Below, one piece after another: positions 18,751 to 27,374 of a stretch of 34,737 nucleotides of DNA (positions are counted from its first letter, which is position 1; every line of letters starts with the position of its first letter). Below the pieces are notes generated by a model. That model made no database searches, was not told the origin of the DNA, and worked only from the letters and a program-made list of their open reading frames with translations. A program made the position numbers and the translations under genes. The stretch comes from Bartonella gabonensis (GTDB taxonomy: Bacteria > Pseudomonadota > Alphaproteobacteria > Rhizobiales > Rhizobiaceae): contig NZ_CAHOYM010000018.1 in the NCBI RefSeq assembly GCF_903679515.1, forward strand, positions 1 to 34,737. The letters are read 5' to 3'.

Positions 18751-21018
18751 TTGGCTAAAAGTGAAAAAACCGTAAAATATCTCTCCTCAGACAAGGAGAA
18801 AAAATTGCCCAATAAGGAAGAAATACTTTCCTTTATCAATGAGAATCCTGATCAATCAAGTAAAAGAGAAATAGCCAAAGTTTTTAACTTAAAAGGGGCT
18901 TCTCGTATCTGGCTTAGAGATGTATTACGTGCATTAAAGGATGAAAATCTTATATCTAAACAACGAAAAAGAGCAATAAACAAAGGAAAACACCCCCCTG
19001 TTGCTTTAGTAAAAATTAGCGGTCGTGATAAAGAAGGCAGTCTTATTGCACAACCTCTCGAATGGGAAGACACTCCAAAACCCAATATTGAAATACACTC
19101 TTTTCATCACTTAAAGGGAGGGAGCATTGGCGTTAGAGATCATGTTCTTATAAAAGTTTTTCGAAATAAAAACTCTCAAAATCCCCCTTATATGGGAAAA
19201 ATTATTCGTAAAATTGATGTATCCCCAAAGAGCATATTTGGTGTTGTACGAAAGCTAGAAAATAATCAATGGCACCTCGATCCTATAGACCGCAAAACTA
19301 CTGAGCTCATCGTGGAATTGTCTCCAGAAATGAAGATTGAAGCGGGTGATCTCGTTGAAGTTGAAATAAAAAAAAATACGGGTTATGGACTAAAAAGTGC
19401 GCAAATAAAAAATGTTTTAGGACATATTAAGAGTGAGAAAACACTTTCAATGATTGCTCTTCTTTCGAAGGGAATTCCTTATATTTTTCCTGAAAGCGTT
19501 CTTGAGCAAGTTAAACACATCAAAGCAGCCAATATGGATAATCGCGAAGATTGGCGACAATTACCATTTATTACGATTGATCCACCAGATGCAAAAGATC
19601 ATGATGATGCCGTCTATGCAAGCAAGGATACGGACCCAACAAATAATGGTGGTTGGATTGTTATTGTGGCCATTGCAGATGTTTCTTATTATATCAAAAC
19701 AGGAAGTGCTTTAGATAAAGAAGCATTAAAACGCGGAAATTCTGTTTATTTTCCTGATACCGTCGTACCAATGCTGCCTGAACGCCTTTCTCATGATTTA
19801 TGTTCTCTGCGTGAAGGAAAAGAAAGACCAGCTTTAGCCGTTCGTATGATTTTTGATGCAAATGGGAATAAACAAAAACATAGTTTTCATCGTATTATGA
19901 TGCGTGTAAGAGCTAAACTCTCCTATCAAGAAATGCAATTAGCAATTGAGGAAAATATAAATAAAAAAACTGCGTCTCTACTTGAGAATATCTTACACCC
20001 CTTATGGGAAGCCTATACATGCCTTAAGATCGCGCGGAAACGTCGACAACCACTCGAATTAGAAATAGCAGAAAAAAAGATTATTCTTGATCAAAATGGA
20101 TGCATCCAAGATGTTGTGAGTGAAGAACATTTAGAAGCCCATCGTTTGATTGAAGAGTTTATGATACAAGCAAATATTGCGGCTTCTGAAACATTAAAAA
20201 AATATCATCAACCCCTCATCTATCGTATTCATGACAAACCCTCTCTTGCCAAACAAGAAATATTGCGGAATTTCCTTCAAAGTTTAGGGATATCTCTCTC
20301 CAAAAGTGCTCAATTAACATCAGCACGCCTTAATAGAATTTTAGAAAAGGTTGCTCATACCGAACAACAAGAGCTGGTCAATCAAGTTATTTTGCGTTCA
20401 CAATCACAAGCAGAATACAATCCTAAAAATAGTGGCCATTTTGGTTTGAACTTGCAGAACTATACACATTTCACATCACCAATTCGCCGTTATGCTGATC
20501 TCATTATTCATCGAGCACTCATTAAAGCTCTCAAACTAGGAAATGATCAATTAACTGACACACAAGAACAAAATCTTGCAGAAATTGCTACGCAAATTTC
20601 TTTATACGAGCGTCGTGCAATGATCGCTGAAAGAGAAACGATTGATCGGCTGGTTGCGCACTATTTAACCAATAAAATTGGCCGTGTTTTTACAGGACGC
20701 ATTTCTGGAGTTACAAAAGCAGGTCTTTTTATCTCACTTGATAAACTCAATACAGATGGTTTTGTCCATATTTCTACACTTAAAAATGATTATTATCATT
20801 TTGATGAAATGCAACATGTTCTTATAGGACAACATAGCCATAAAGGCTATCAGCTTAGTGATATTGTAGAAGTAAAACTCATAACTGTACAGCCTTTTGC
20901 TGGTTCTTTAAGCTTTGAGCTCTTAACAGAGCCTCGTCCAATCAAATTTTCATCGACATCCTACCATAAAAACAAATCAAAAAAACAAAAGCGTAATTTT
21001 TATGGAAGAAGAAAATAA
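18751..21018 (+). CDS. rnr: Ribonuclease R
   Basis: A 755-residue 3'-5' exoribonuclease of the RNB family. Order: N-terminal helix-turn-helix-like region (KREIAKVFNLKGASRIWLRDVLRALK), cold-shock-like domains (about 70-240), the RNB catalytic domain with metal-binding Asp residues in DPPDAKDHDDAVYA near 282 and the HFTSPIRRYADLIIHR motif near 570, an S1 domain (GRVFTGRISGVTKAGLFI) near 650, and a basic Lys/Arg tail. The start is TTG at 18751, 3 bases after topA; the ribosome site would lie in the topA end (AAAGAG). The TTG start may keep its level low relative to topA. Confidence 0.94.
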   Translation: MAKSEKTVKYLSSDKEKKLPNKEEILSFINENPDQSSKREIAKVFNLKGASRIWLRDVLRALKDENLISKQRKRAINKGKHPPVALVKISGRDKEGSLIAQPLEWEDTPKPNIEIHSFHHLKGGSIGVRDHVLIKVFRNKNSQNPPYMGKIIRKIDVSPKSIFGVVRKLENNQWHLDPIDRKTTELIVELSPEMKIEAGDLVEVEIKKNTGYGLKSAQIKNVLGHIKSEKTLSMIALLSKGIPYIFPESVLEQVKHIKAANMDNREDWRQLPFITIDPPDAKDHDDAVYASKDTDPTNNGGWIVIVAIADVSYYIKTGSALDKEALKRGNSVYFPDTVVPMLPERLSHDLCSLREGKERPALAVRMIFDANGNKQKHSFHRIMMRVRAKLSYQEMQLAIEENINKKTASLLENILHPLWEAYTCLKIARKRRQPLELEIAEKKIILDQNGCIQDVVSEEHLEAHRLIEEFMIQANIAASETLKKYHQPLIYRIHDKPSLAKQEILRNFLQSLGISLSKSAQLTSARLNRILEKVAHTEQQELVNQVILRSQSQAEYNPKNSGHFGLNLQNYTHFTSPIRRYADLIIHRALIKALKLGNDQLTDTQEQNLAEIATQISLYERRAMIAERETIDRLVAHYLTNKIGRVFTGRISGVTKAGLFISLDKLNTDGFVHISTLKNDYYHFDEMQHVLIGQHSHKGYQLSDIVEVKLITVQPFAGSLSFELLTEPRPIKFSSTSYHKNKSKKQKRNFYGRRK

Positions 21019-21293
21019 TAAGCTTTTATCCCCTCTTCAATAGTTAATAATAATGATTTAAACTAAGAAATTATCTATAATATTGAGTATCTATATTATT
21101 TTATGTATACAATATGCTTTCTTTAGCATATAAGAGCATATGTTTTTTATATCTATAATAACCTTATAAAAGTCTTACAGAATTTTTTATACTTAATGAA
21201 ATGAGAAAATCTGTAAAAGGTATTTTAATCTTTCTTTCATTTTAGCTCACCTTTTTATTGTTTGATTAAACAAAAGCATCTTAAGCCATTATT

Positions 21294-22463
21294 ATGAAGA
21301 AAAATTTTAACTCTCAAAATAATTCTTTGCGTGCAATTATTGCCGCTATTGCAACCATAGGTATCGTGGGAACAGCATTGGCAATGGGAACACAACTTGT
21401 CTCTCTTCTTATGGCAGAGAAAGGGCTTTCCAACAGTACGATCGGCTATAGTGGAACAGTTGGTGGAATCGCCACAATTATTGCAGCTATTTTTACGTCT
21501 CGAATTGCCTTATGTTTAGGCATCTCTCAAACAATATTGCTTATGATAGCGATAGGATCTTTAAGTTTTTTAGGATTCTATTTTTTTGAATCTATAGGGG
21601 TTTGGTTTATTTTAAGGTTTATATTACATTTTACTATGACTGTTATGTTTATCCTGTCAGAGTTTTGGATCAACAGTTATGCTCCCCCCAAAAAACGCGG
21701 TTTGATCTTGTCCATTTATGCTATTGCCTTAGGATTAGGGTTTGTGATAGGTCCAACGCTCCTGACAAAAGTGGGGACACAAGGATTTATTCCTTTTGGC
21801 GTTGGCTATAGCCTTATTATACTTGCGACTATTCCAATTCTTACAGCTTGGAAATTAAGTCCAGAATTTCAAAAAAATCAATATACGCCATTTTTTCGTT
21901 ATCTTTTTCACGTTCCAAGCGCGATGATGGCGGTCCTTGTCTACGGGGCCATTCAAATGGGCGTATTAACGCTTATAATACCCTTTAGTTTATCCATTGG
22001 TTATAATGAGAATGAAGCAGCACACTTTGTGACAACCCTTGCGCTCGGGAATGTTTTCCTTTTAATGCCTATCAGCATGTTAAGCGACTATGCCAAAGAT
22101 CGACGCTATCCGTTGATAGGTTGTGCTGTTTTAGGTTTTGTGGGAACTTTTATAGTACCATGGATTATTCAATATCGATGGATTCTGAAGCTTGATCTGT
22201 TTCTTTTGGGTGGTGTATCAGCGAGCCTTTATACAATTGGTCTTGCACATCTAGGAGCACGTTTTACGGGGCAAGAACTTGCTGCTGCTAATTCTGCTTT
22301 TATTTTTTGCTATGGAATTGGTATGCTCATCGGACCAACCTTTATCGGAAAATCTATGGATATCTTTAATCCCTTTGGTTTTTCAATAGCCATGGCTGTT
22401 TTTTTTGGATTATATGTCATTTTGTTATTTATCCAGCTTATGAGAAAATTAATCAGCTCTTGA
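21294..22463 (+). CDS. Major facilitator superfamily transporter
   Basis: A 389-residue inner-membrane protein with about 12 hydrophobic segments. The loop between segments 2 and 3 lacks the strong GxxxDRxGRR motif and reads TSRIALCLGISQTI. A second family-like stretch is ILSEFWINSYAPPKKRGLILSIYAIALGLGFVIGP near residues 120-152, which resembles the YcaD-like group of MFS carriers. The substrate is unknown. It stands alone, 275 bases after rnr and ahead of rpmG, with no regulator beside it. Confidence 0.85.
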   Translation: MKKNFNSQNNSLRAIIAAIATIGIVGTALAMGTQLVSLLMAEKGLSNSTIGYSGTVGGIATIIAAIFTSRIALCLGISQTILLMIAIGSLSFLGFYFFESIGVWFILRFILHFTMTVMFILSEFWINSYAPPKKRGLILSIYAIALGLGFVIGPTLLTKVGTQGFIPFGVGYSLIILATIPILTAWKLSPEFQKNQYTPFFRYLFHVPSAMMAVLVYGAIQMGVLTLIIPFSLSIGYNENEAAHFVTTLALGNVFLLMPISMLSDYAKDRRYPLIGCAVLGFVGTFIVPWIIQYRWILKLDLFLLGGVSASLYTIGLAHLGARFTGQELAAANSAFIFCYGIGMLIGPTFIGKSMDIFNPFGFSIAMAVFFGLYVILLFIQLMRKLISS

Positions 22464-22520
22464 CTTTTTTGAGAACATCCGTACTGTTGCCGGAAAATCT
22501 GATAATGTCAGAAATAAGTT

Positions 22521-22550
22521 TTGACAGCGATAGTATTTTTTTTCAGTATA
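22521..22550 (+). promoter_or_regulatory. Candidate rpmG promoter
   Basis: A perfect -35 TTGACA at 22521-22526, and an AT-rich -10 (AGTATA at 22545-22550, 18-base spacing; CAGTAT at 22544 gives 17). Transcription would start just before the rpmG ribosome site AAGG, leaving a very short leader. This is one of the best promoter matches in the window and fits a highly expressed ribosomal gene. Confidence 0.6.
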
Positions 22551-22567
22551 AATAAGGTTTTTACATT

Positions 22568-22735
22568 ATGGCTAAAGCAGCAACCATTAAGATCAAGCTT
22601 TTATCAACTGCAGATACTGGTTTTTTCTATGTAACAAAGAAAAACAGCCGTACAATGACAGATAAAATGAGCAAACGTAAATATGATCCAGTTGTGAAAA
22701 AGCACGTTGAATTTAAAGAAACAAAAATTAAATAA
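22568..22735 (+). CDS. rpmG: 50S ribosomal protein L33
   Basis: A 55-residue protein beginning [19 protein letters not shown] and containing [22 protein letters not shown] with a Lys-rich end (KETKIK). This is the standard L33 of the large ribosomal subunit. It lacks the zinc-binding Cys pairs, so it is the Cys-free (C-) paralogue. Length is normal. AAGG lies about 10 bases before the ATG. It is a single-gene unit with its own promoter. Confidence 0.96.
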   Translation: MAKAATIKIKLLSTADTGFFYVTKKNSRTMTDKMSKRKYDPVVKKHVEFKETKIK

Positions 22736-23072
22736 AGAAGCCAATCATTATTGATAGGTTTTATACTCCAAAAGAAATGTGGGGTTAGTGCTCTTCAAAG
22801 TTATTTTGGTAGGGGTGTTTTTTATTTCTTAAAAAGTTTACTTTAGAACTGTATAATTTAAATTTGTATGTTCTATACAGATTTAGCTGGGTTGATTTAT
22901 TGTTCAAGTTGCTTACATATTATATTCTATGCGTATTTGATTTTTGTGATATCTAATGGAATTTTATCATTAAAACAGAATGTTGTTTCATCGTATGAAT
23001 AAAATTTTTGAAAAAATTATAAGCAATACTCAATAGAGTGCGTTATAATGACACCAGAAGTTTCTTTATTTC
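22736..23072. other. Intergenic region, rpmG / thermonuclease
   Basis: 337 AT-rich bases. A weak imperfect repeat follows rpmG (AATCA/TGATA near 22745), but there is no clear terminator with a T-run. No ORF or RNA gene is recognised. Confidence 0.4.
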
Positions 23073-23633
23073 ATGAAAAAATTTCTTTCTCATTTTAATC
23101 TAAGAAGCTTAAAAGACATTATCGGTTTTAGTATTTTTATCACCGCTAGCATTTTTATCATTAGAGCAACTTATTTTAAGCAAACTCAACCGTTGCCTCA
23201 AAAAGAAAAAATTTCTTCTCAAAATTCTGTTGAAGGAAAGGCACTCATCATTGATGGCGATTCTATTGTGATTTCTTCTATTAAGATTCGACTGCTTGGA
23301 ATTGATGCTCCTGAACTCCACCAATTTTGTGGAAAAAAAGATGCACGATACCCTTGTGGGCGTGAGGCAAAAAAATATTTAGAACAACTACTAGAAAATC
23401 AAATTGTTACATGTCACTGGCATAAAACAGATAAATATCGCCGTATCCTTGCAACATGTCAAACGAAACAAGTTAGCAATATCAATGCAACGCTTGTACA
23501 GAATGGTTGGGCTGTAAGCTATTATGATTACCCCAAAGAAGAGCAAGAAGCCAGAAGGAAAAAAAGGGGAATATGGGCAACAAATTTTCAACGACCGAAA
23601 GAATGGCGTAAAGCAAATCCTCGCACAGAATAA
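23073..23633 (+). CDS. Thermonuclease (staphylococcal nuclease family)
   Basis: A 186-residue SNase-like protein. A hydrophobic segment near residues 14-30 (IIGFSIFITASIFIIRATYF) fits a signal anchor, so the nuclease probably faces the periplasm. The catalytic pattern is intact: IDGDSI, then IRLLGIDAPELHQFCG (Arg and Glu), and DKYRRILATC supplies the second Arg. The C-terminal KKRGIWATNFQRPKEWRK is typical of the proteobacterial branch. Cys residues at CGKKD...CGRE could form a disulfide. It sits 28 bases upstream of the glycosylase gene and is probably co-transcribed. It likely degrades DNA or RNA for nutrients or turnover; the true target is unknown. Confidence 0.88.
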   Translation: MKKFLSHFNLRSLKDIIGFSIFITASIFIIRATYFKQTQPLPQKEKISSQNSVEGKALIIDGDSIVISSIKIRLLGIDAPELHQFCGKKDARYPCGREAKKYLEQLLENQIVTCHWHKTDKYRRILATCQTKQVSNINATLVQNGWAVSYYDYPKEEQEARRKKRGIWATNFQRPKEWRKANPRTE

Positions 23634-23661
23634 AAAAAATATTTTTAAATTTTATTGGCCA

Positions 23662-24291
23662 ATGAAACAATGTAGCCCATTTATCAAACTTGAAAAAGAA
23701 ATCTATTCCTGTCGGGTTTGTATCCAACAGCCACATTATTTTCCTCCTCTTCCTCATGAGCCAAATCCCGTCGTTTATTTATCCCATACGGCTTCGATTG
23801 CAATTGCAGGACAAGCACCAGGATTGCGTGTTCATGAAACATCTATCCCTTTTAATGATCGCTCTGGCGAAAGATTACGTGATTGGCTTAATGTCACAAA
23901 AGAAGAATTTTATAATAGGTCTCTCTTTGCAATTGTTCCTATGGGATTTTGTTTTCCAGGTTATGACAAAAATAAAGCTGATTTGCCCCCAAGACGTGAA
24001 TGTAGAGAAATATGGCATGAAAAGATATTTCAAGCGATGCCTCAAATAAAGCTTGTTCTTGCTATTGGCAGTTATGCGCAAAAGTGGCATATTACAGAAT
24101 TAAAACATAAAACCGTTTCAGCAACCGTTCGTGATTGGAGAAATATCCTTTCCATCTCTCAACCTCGAGGATATAATGTTATGCCTTTACCTCATCCATC
24201 ATGGCGAAATACTTCTTGGTTACAGAAAAATCCATGGTTTAACGATGAGCTTATTATATATCTGCGTCTTTTAGTGCGTAAATTTTTATAA
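23662..24291 (+). CDS. Uracil-DNA glycosylase family protein, Fe-S type
   Basis: A 209-residue UDG-superfamily protein. Motif 1 is GQAPG at residues 50-54, followed by ETSIPFNDRSGERLRDWL, and motif 2 is HPSWRN at 178-183. Four Cys are spaced like the cluster ligands of family 4/5 enzymes: C17-x2-C20 and C97-x16-C114, so a 4Fe-4S cluster is likely. The role would be removal of uracil or related bases from DNA. The frame is open upstream to 23524 inside the nuclease gene; I choose the ATG at 23662 because the earlier part shows no family similarity, although no strong ribosome site is visible there. Confidence 0.82.
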   Translation: MKQCSPFIKLEKEIYSCRVCIQQPHYFPPLPHEPNPVVYLSHTASIAIAGQAPGLRVHETSIPFNDRSGERLRDWLNVTKEEFYNRSLFAIVPMGFCFPGYDKNKADLPPRRECREIWHEKIFQAMPQIKLVLAIGSYAQKWHITELKHKTVSATVRDWRNILSISQPRGYNVMPLPHPSWRNTSWLQKNPWFNDELIIYLRLLVRKFL

Positions 24292-24312
24292 ATTAAAATA
24301 TTGAGAAAAAAT

Positions 24313-24804
24313 ATGGATCGTCTTGACCGAAAAATTTTACATCTTTTACAAGAAAATGCGACACTTTCTGTCGCTGATATTGCTAAAAAAGTGGGACTTT
24401 CGACCACTCCTTGCTGGCGTAGAATCCAAAAACTTGAAGAAGATGGGGTTATTCAACGTCGCGTGGCTGTTCTTTCTCCAGAAAAAGTAAATGCACACGT
24501 TACTGTTTTTGTTTCTATTCGTACAAGCACCCATAGTCATGAATGGTTTAAACGTTTTTCAAAAATTGTGCAAGAATTCCGTGAAGTTATTGAATTTTAT
24601 CGAATGAGTGGAGACATTGACTATTTACTGCGTGTTGTTGTTCCCGATATTGAAGCTTATGATCTTTTTTATAAAAAATTAATTTCTAAAATTGATATCC
24701 GTGATGTTTCATCTTCTTTTGCTATGGAACAGATTAAATACACGACAGAACTTCCACTTAATTATATTAAATTACACGAAAAGACGAATGAACAAAATTC
24801 TTAA
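24313..24804 (+). CDS. Lrp/AsnC family transcriptional regulator
   Basis: A 163-residue regulator. The N-terminal helix-turn-helix is LDRKILHLLQENATLSVADIAKKVGLSTTPCWRRIQKLEEDGVI (residues 3-46). The C-terminal AsnC/RAM ligand-binding domain includes VIEFYRMSGDIDYLLRVVVPDIEAYDLFYKKL. Ligands of the family are usually amino acids. The ATG at 24313 is preferred, with GAGAA 6 bases before it; a TTG at 24301 is in frame. No adjacent divergent target gene is seen, so what it controls is unknown. The amino acid transporter at the start of the window is a conceivable target, but nothing links them. Confidence 0.92.
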   Translation: MDRLDRKILHLLQENATLSVADIAKKVGLSTTPCWRRIQKLEEDGVIQRRVAVLSPEKVNAHVTVFVSIRTSTHSHEWFKRFSKIVQEFREVIEFYRMSGDIDYLLRVVVPDIEAYDLFYKKLISKIDIRDVSSSFAMEQIKYTTELPLNYIKLHEKTNEQNS

Positions 24805-24814
24805 GAATTTTGTT
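24791..24814. terminator. 24-bp perfect palindrome between lrp and cobT
   Basis: A perfect palindrome with arms AACAAAATTC and GAATTTTGTT around a TTAA centre, overlapping the stop codon of the Lrp-family gene and 22 bases from the end of the convergent cobT. Being symmetric it could end transcripts from both sides. The stem is AT-rich and the T-run is short, so it is a weak terminator candidate. A binding site is the alternative. Confidence 0.5.
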
Positions 24815-24835
24815 ATATCCTTCTCATCATTCTTT

Positions 24836-25843
24836 TTAGGTATTCAAACTTTCTTGTTCCAAAACCGCCATTTGCGCATGTGTTAAAACAGCAGCTTTGA
24901 CAATACCAGCAGCCATAGCGGCTCCTGCCCCTTCACCAAGGCACATTTCCAAATCCAGAAGTGGTTCTTTGCCAATTTTTTTTAAGAGTTTACAATGAGC
25001 TTTTTCAAAAGAAACATGTCCAACAAGGGTATGTTCAAGAGCTCTTGGATGCATTTTATAAAGGATAGCAGCAGCTGCTGTTGCTACAAAACCATCTAAA
25101 ATAACGGGTATTTTTTCCATTCTTGCTGCTAAAATAGCCCCAACCATAGCAGCAATTTCACGTCCTCCTAAGCGACGCATTATCTCAAAAGGATCATTAA
25201 AATTCTCCTTATGCAAAGCGACGGCTGTCTTAACCGCTGCTATTTTACGCTGATAAAAATCACTTTCCGATCCCATACCATTTTCTGTCCACTCTTCAAC
25301 TTCTCCTCCAAATAATGCGAAACATAAAGCTGAAGCTATTGTTGTGTTTCCAATCCCCATTTCACCGATACATAAAAGATCTGTCCCCCCAGCAATAGAT
25401 TCCATGCCAAATGCCATTGTAGCAGCTGCACTCCGCTCGTCCATTGCGGCATCCTTTGTAATATTCATTGTTGGATATTCCAGTGCTAAATCAAATATTT
25501 TTAATCCAAGATCATAAGCTATACAAATTTGGTTGATAGCAGCACCACCAGATGCAAAATTTTGAACCATCTTTTGTGTCATCGATTGTGGAAATGGTGT
25601 AATTTTCTCTTCTACGATACCATGGTTTCCAGAAAAAATAGCAACCAAAGGTCGCGTTACGATAGGTTTTTCTGTACCTCTCCACCCTGCATACCAAACA
25701 GCAATATCTCCCAGTTTTCCTAATGATCCTCGCGCTTTTGTTAAGTTTTCTTGCCGTTTTTTAGCTAAAATTATAGAAAACTCATCAGCAACAGGTAAAT
25801 TTGTAAGCAAAGCACGAAAATCATCAAATGGACTAACGGTCAT
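24836..25843 (-). CDS. cobT: Nicotinate-nucleotide--dimethylbenzimidazole phosphoribosyltransferase
   Basis: A 335-residue enzyme that makes alpha-ribazole phosphate for the lower ligand of cobalamin. Family motifs: IFSGNHGIVEEKITPFPQSMT, FASGGAAINQI, CIGEMGIGNTTIASAL, VILDGFVATAAAAILY, and LGEGAGAAMAAGIVKAA, which carries the catalytic Glu. Length is close to the family norm. No other cobalamin gene is next to it and no cobalamin riboswitch is visible upstream. It may serve salvage of cobinamide or exchange of the lower ligand rather than full synthesis; this is inference. Confidence 0.93.
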   Translation of the reverse strand: MTVSPFDDFRALLTNLPVADEFSIILAKKRQENLTKARGSLGKLGDIAVWYAGWRGTEKPIVTRPLVAIFSGNHGIVEEKITPFPQSMTQKMVQNFASGGAAINQICIAYDLGLKIFDLALEYPTMNITKDAAMDERSAAATMAFGMESIAGGTDLLCIGEMGIGNTTIASALCFALFGGEVEEWTENGMGSESDFYQRKIAAVKTAVALHKENFNDPFEIMRRLGGREIAAMVGAILAARMEKIPVILDGFVATAAAAILYKMHPRALEHTLVGHVSFEKAHCKLLKKIGKEPLLDLEMCLGEGAGAAMAAGIVKAAVLTHAQMAVLEQESLNT

Positions 25844-26235
25844 GAGAGTACCTTTTAGAATCTACAATGTTTAATGAAAATCACATCATATCGATAGGGT
25901 ATGAATAATTTATTGCTTTTTTAAACAGTGTTTTAAAAATGTTAAATATTGTAAAAGCGAAGATTTTTATATTCTATTTTCTATCCCAATAAAAAACATG
26001 CAATATTCAAAATATCATCAATATCTTATAACTTATCTTTACAGCAAATCTTTAACATATTTCTCTATCTAATAGGCGTCATCAGAATACCGTTTAATAT
26101 ATAAATTCTAACATTCTTTTCATAATAAAAGTTATAAACTTTCAAAAATTATAAAATTGAAGTAAAAAAAATCATTGCGAAAAAATCAAATTGCATAAAT
26201 GATCTAACTTTTAACATATATTAATTGTCTCGCTG
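25844..26235. other. Intergenic region, cobT / dusA
   Basis: 392 AT-rich bases between two minus-strand genes. It must hold the cobT promoter. I see no B12-box, no ORF of note and no stable hairpin. Confidence 0.4.
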
Positions 26236-27219
26236 TTATCCAATGAGAGCGGAAAAAGCTTCTTTCAAAATATATATGTCTGCATTTGGTTTTGTTGCCT
26301 CAGTTGATAATATTTGCCGCCATCGACGTACCCCGTCCCGCCCATGAAATAAACCAATCATATGACGCGTCACATGAGAAAGTCTCCCTCCCAAGGCAAT
26401 ATGTCGATCCGCATAATCACACATGGTTTCAATAAGATCACTCTCACTCAAATTATTTTGCGGCTCACCATAGAATTCAAAATCAATATGTTTTAACAAA
26501 ATTGGATCATGATAAACTTGACGACCCACCATGGTGGAATCACAGAAAATCAAGTGCTCTTTGATCTCATCAATTGATTTAATTCCACCATTTATTCCGA
26601 TGAATTGATGAGGATATTTACGTTTTAATTTATAAACTCTTTCATAATTAAGAGGTGGAATATTGCGATTTTCTTTCGGACTCAATCCTTTTAGCCACGC
26701 TTTACGTGCATGGACCCAAAGGGCATCACACCCTGCATTCCAAACTTTATTCGCTAAAAGATCTAAAGCTAATTCTTCATCCTGTTCGTCGACCCCAAGT
26801 CGACATTTAACCGTTACAGGTATCGTAACTGCTTTTTTCATTGCTTCCACAGCATTTGCCACAATATCAGGATGTAACATCAAACAAGCCCCAAATACAC
26901 CTGCTTGAACACGATTTGATGGACAACCAACATTGAGGTTTATCTCGTTATAACCAAAATCTTCAGCAATCCGTGCAGCCTCTGCCAACTTTTTCGGATC
27001 GGCTCCCCCTAATTGTAATGCAACTGGACATTCTTTATGGCTAAAAGCCAATAATTGTTCACGAACACCATGAATGACAGCATCTGCTACCATCATTTCC
27101 GTATAAAGGAGTGCTTTTTTTGTTAAAAGACGATAAAAAAACCTGCAATGTCGGTCTGTCCAATCCAACATTGGTGCTACTGCAAATTTTACAGACGATG
27201 GAAGATTATAAAATATCAT
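26236..27219 (-). CDS. dusA: tRNA-dihydrouridine(20/20a) synthase
   Basis: A 327-residue flavin enzyme that reduces uridine in the D-loop of tRNA. VAPMLDWTDRHCRFF at residues 14-28, ALQLGGADPKKLAEAARIAED, and NLNVGCPSNRVQAGVFGACLM with the catalytic Cys99 identify DusA rather than DusB or DusC. VKCRLGVD, INGGIKS and the late HMIGLFHGRDGVRRWR motif also fit. Length is normal. The ATG overlaps the stop of a 52-codon upstream ORF by 4 bases. Confidence 0.95.
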   Translation of the reverse strand: MIFYNLPSSVKFAVAPMLDWTDRHCRFFYRLLTKKALLYTEMMVADAVIHGVREQLLAFSHKECPVALQLGGADPKKLAEAARIAEDFGYNEINLNVGCPSNRVQAGVFGACLMLHPDIVANAVEAMKKAVTIPVTVKCRLGVDEQDEELALDLLANKVWNAGCDALWVHARKAWLKGLSPKENRNIPPLNYERVYKLKRKYPHQFIGINGGIKSIDEIKEHLIFCDSTMVGRQVYHDPILLKHIDFEFYGEPQNNLSESDLIETMCDYADRHIALGGRLSHVTRHMIGLFHGRDGVRRWRQILSTEATKPNADIYILKEAFSALIG

Positions 27220-27374
27220 GAGGGCACTGCTTTTATATCCCCATAGCTCTCTCTATTATACAAAGAAAAATACTTACCTTTTAGTTTACAGAAAGCTTTG
27301 TTCTCTAAGACCATTATGAGCATATGAGCAGCCTCTTCATTCAATTGATATAAAGGTTGACGATAATCAAGCAT
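27216..27374 (-). CDS. Possible small ORF coupled to dusA
   Basis: An open frame of 52 residues beginning MLDYRQPLYQLNEEAAHMLI and ending exactly in an ATGA overlap with dusA. The composition is protein-like, with Leu, Glu and Lys helices and aromatic residues. No Shine-Dalgarno site is visible before the ATG. It resembles nothing I recognise. It could be a small leader protein, the remnant of a longer gene, or chance; the coupling to dusA is the main argument for it. Confidence 0.35.
   Translation of the reverse strand: MLDYRQPLYQLNEEAAHMLIMVLENKAFCKLKGKYFSLYNRESYGDIKAVPS

Noticed and set aside
23524-23661. N-terminal extension of the uracil-DNA glycosylase
   Set aside because: It is the shadow of the nuclease C-terminus for most of its length and shows no family similarity.
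25844-26235. Possible cobalamin riboswitch upstream of cobT
   Set aside because: No B12-box-like sequence and no long paired structure could be found in this AT-rich gap.
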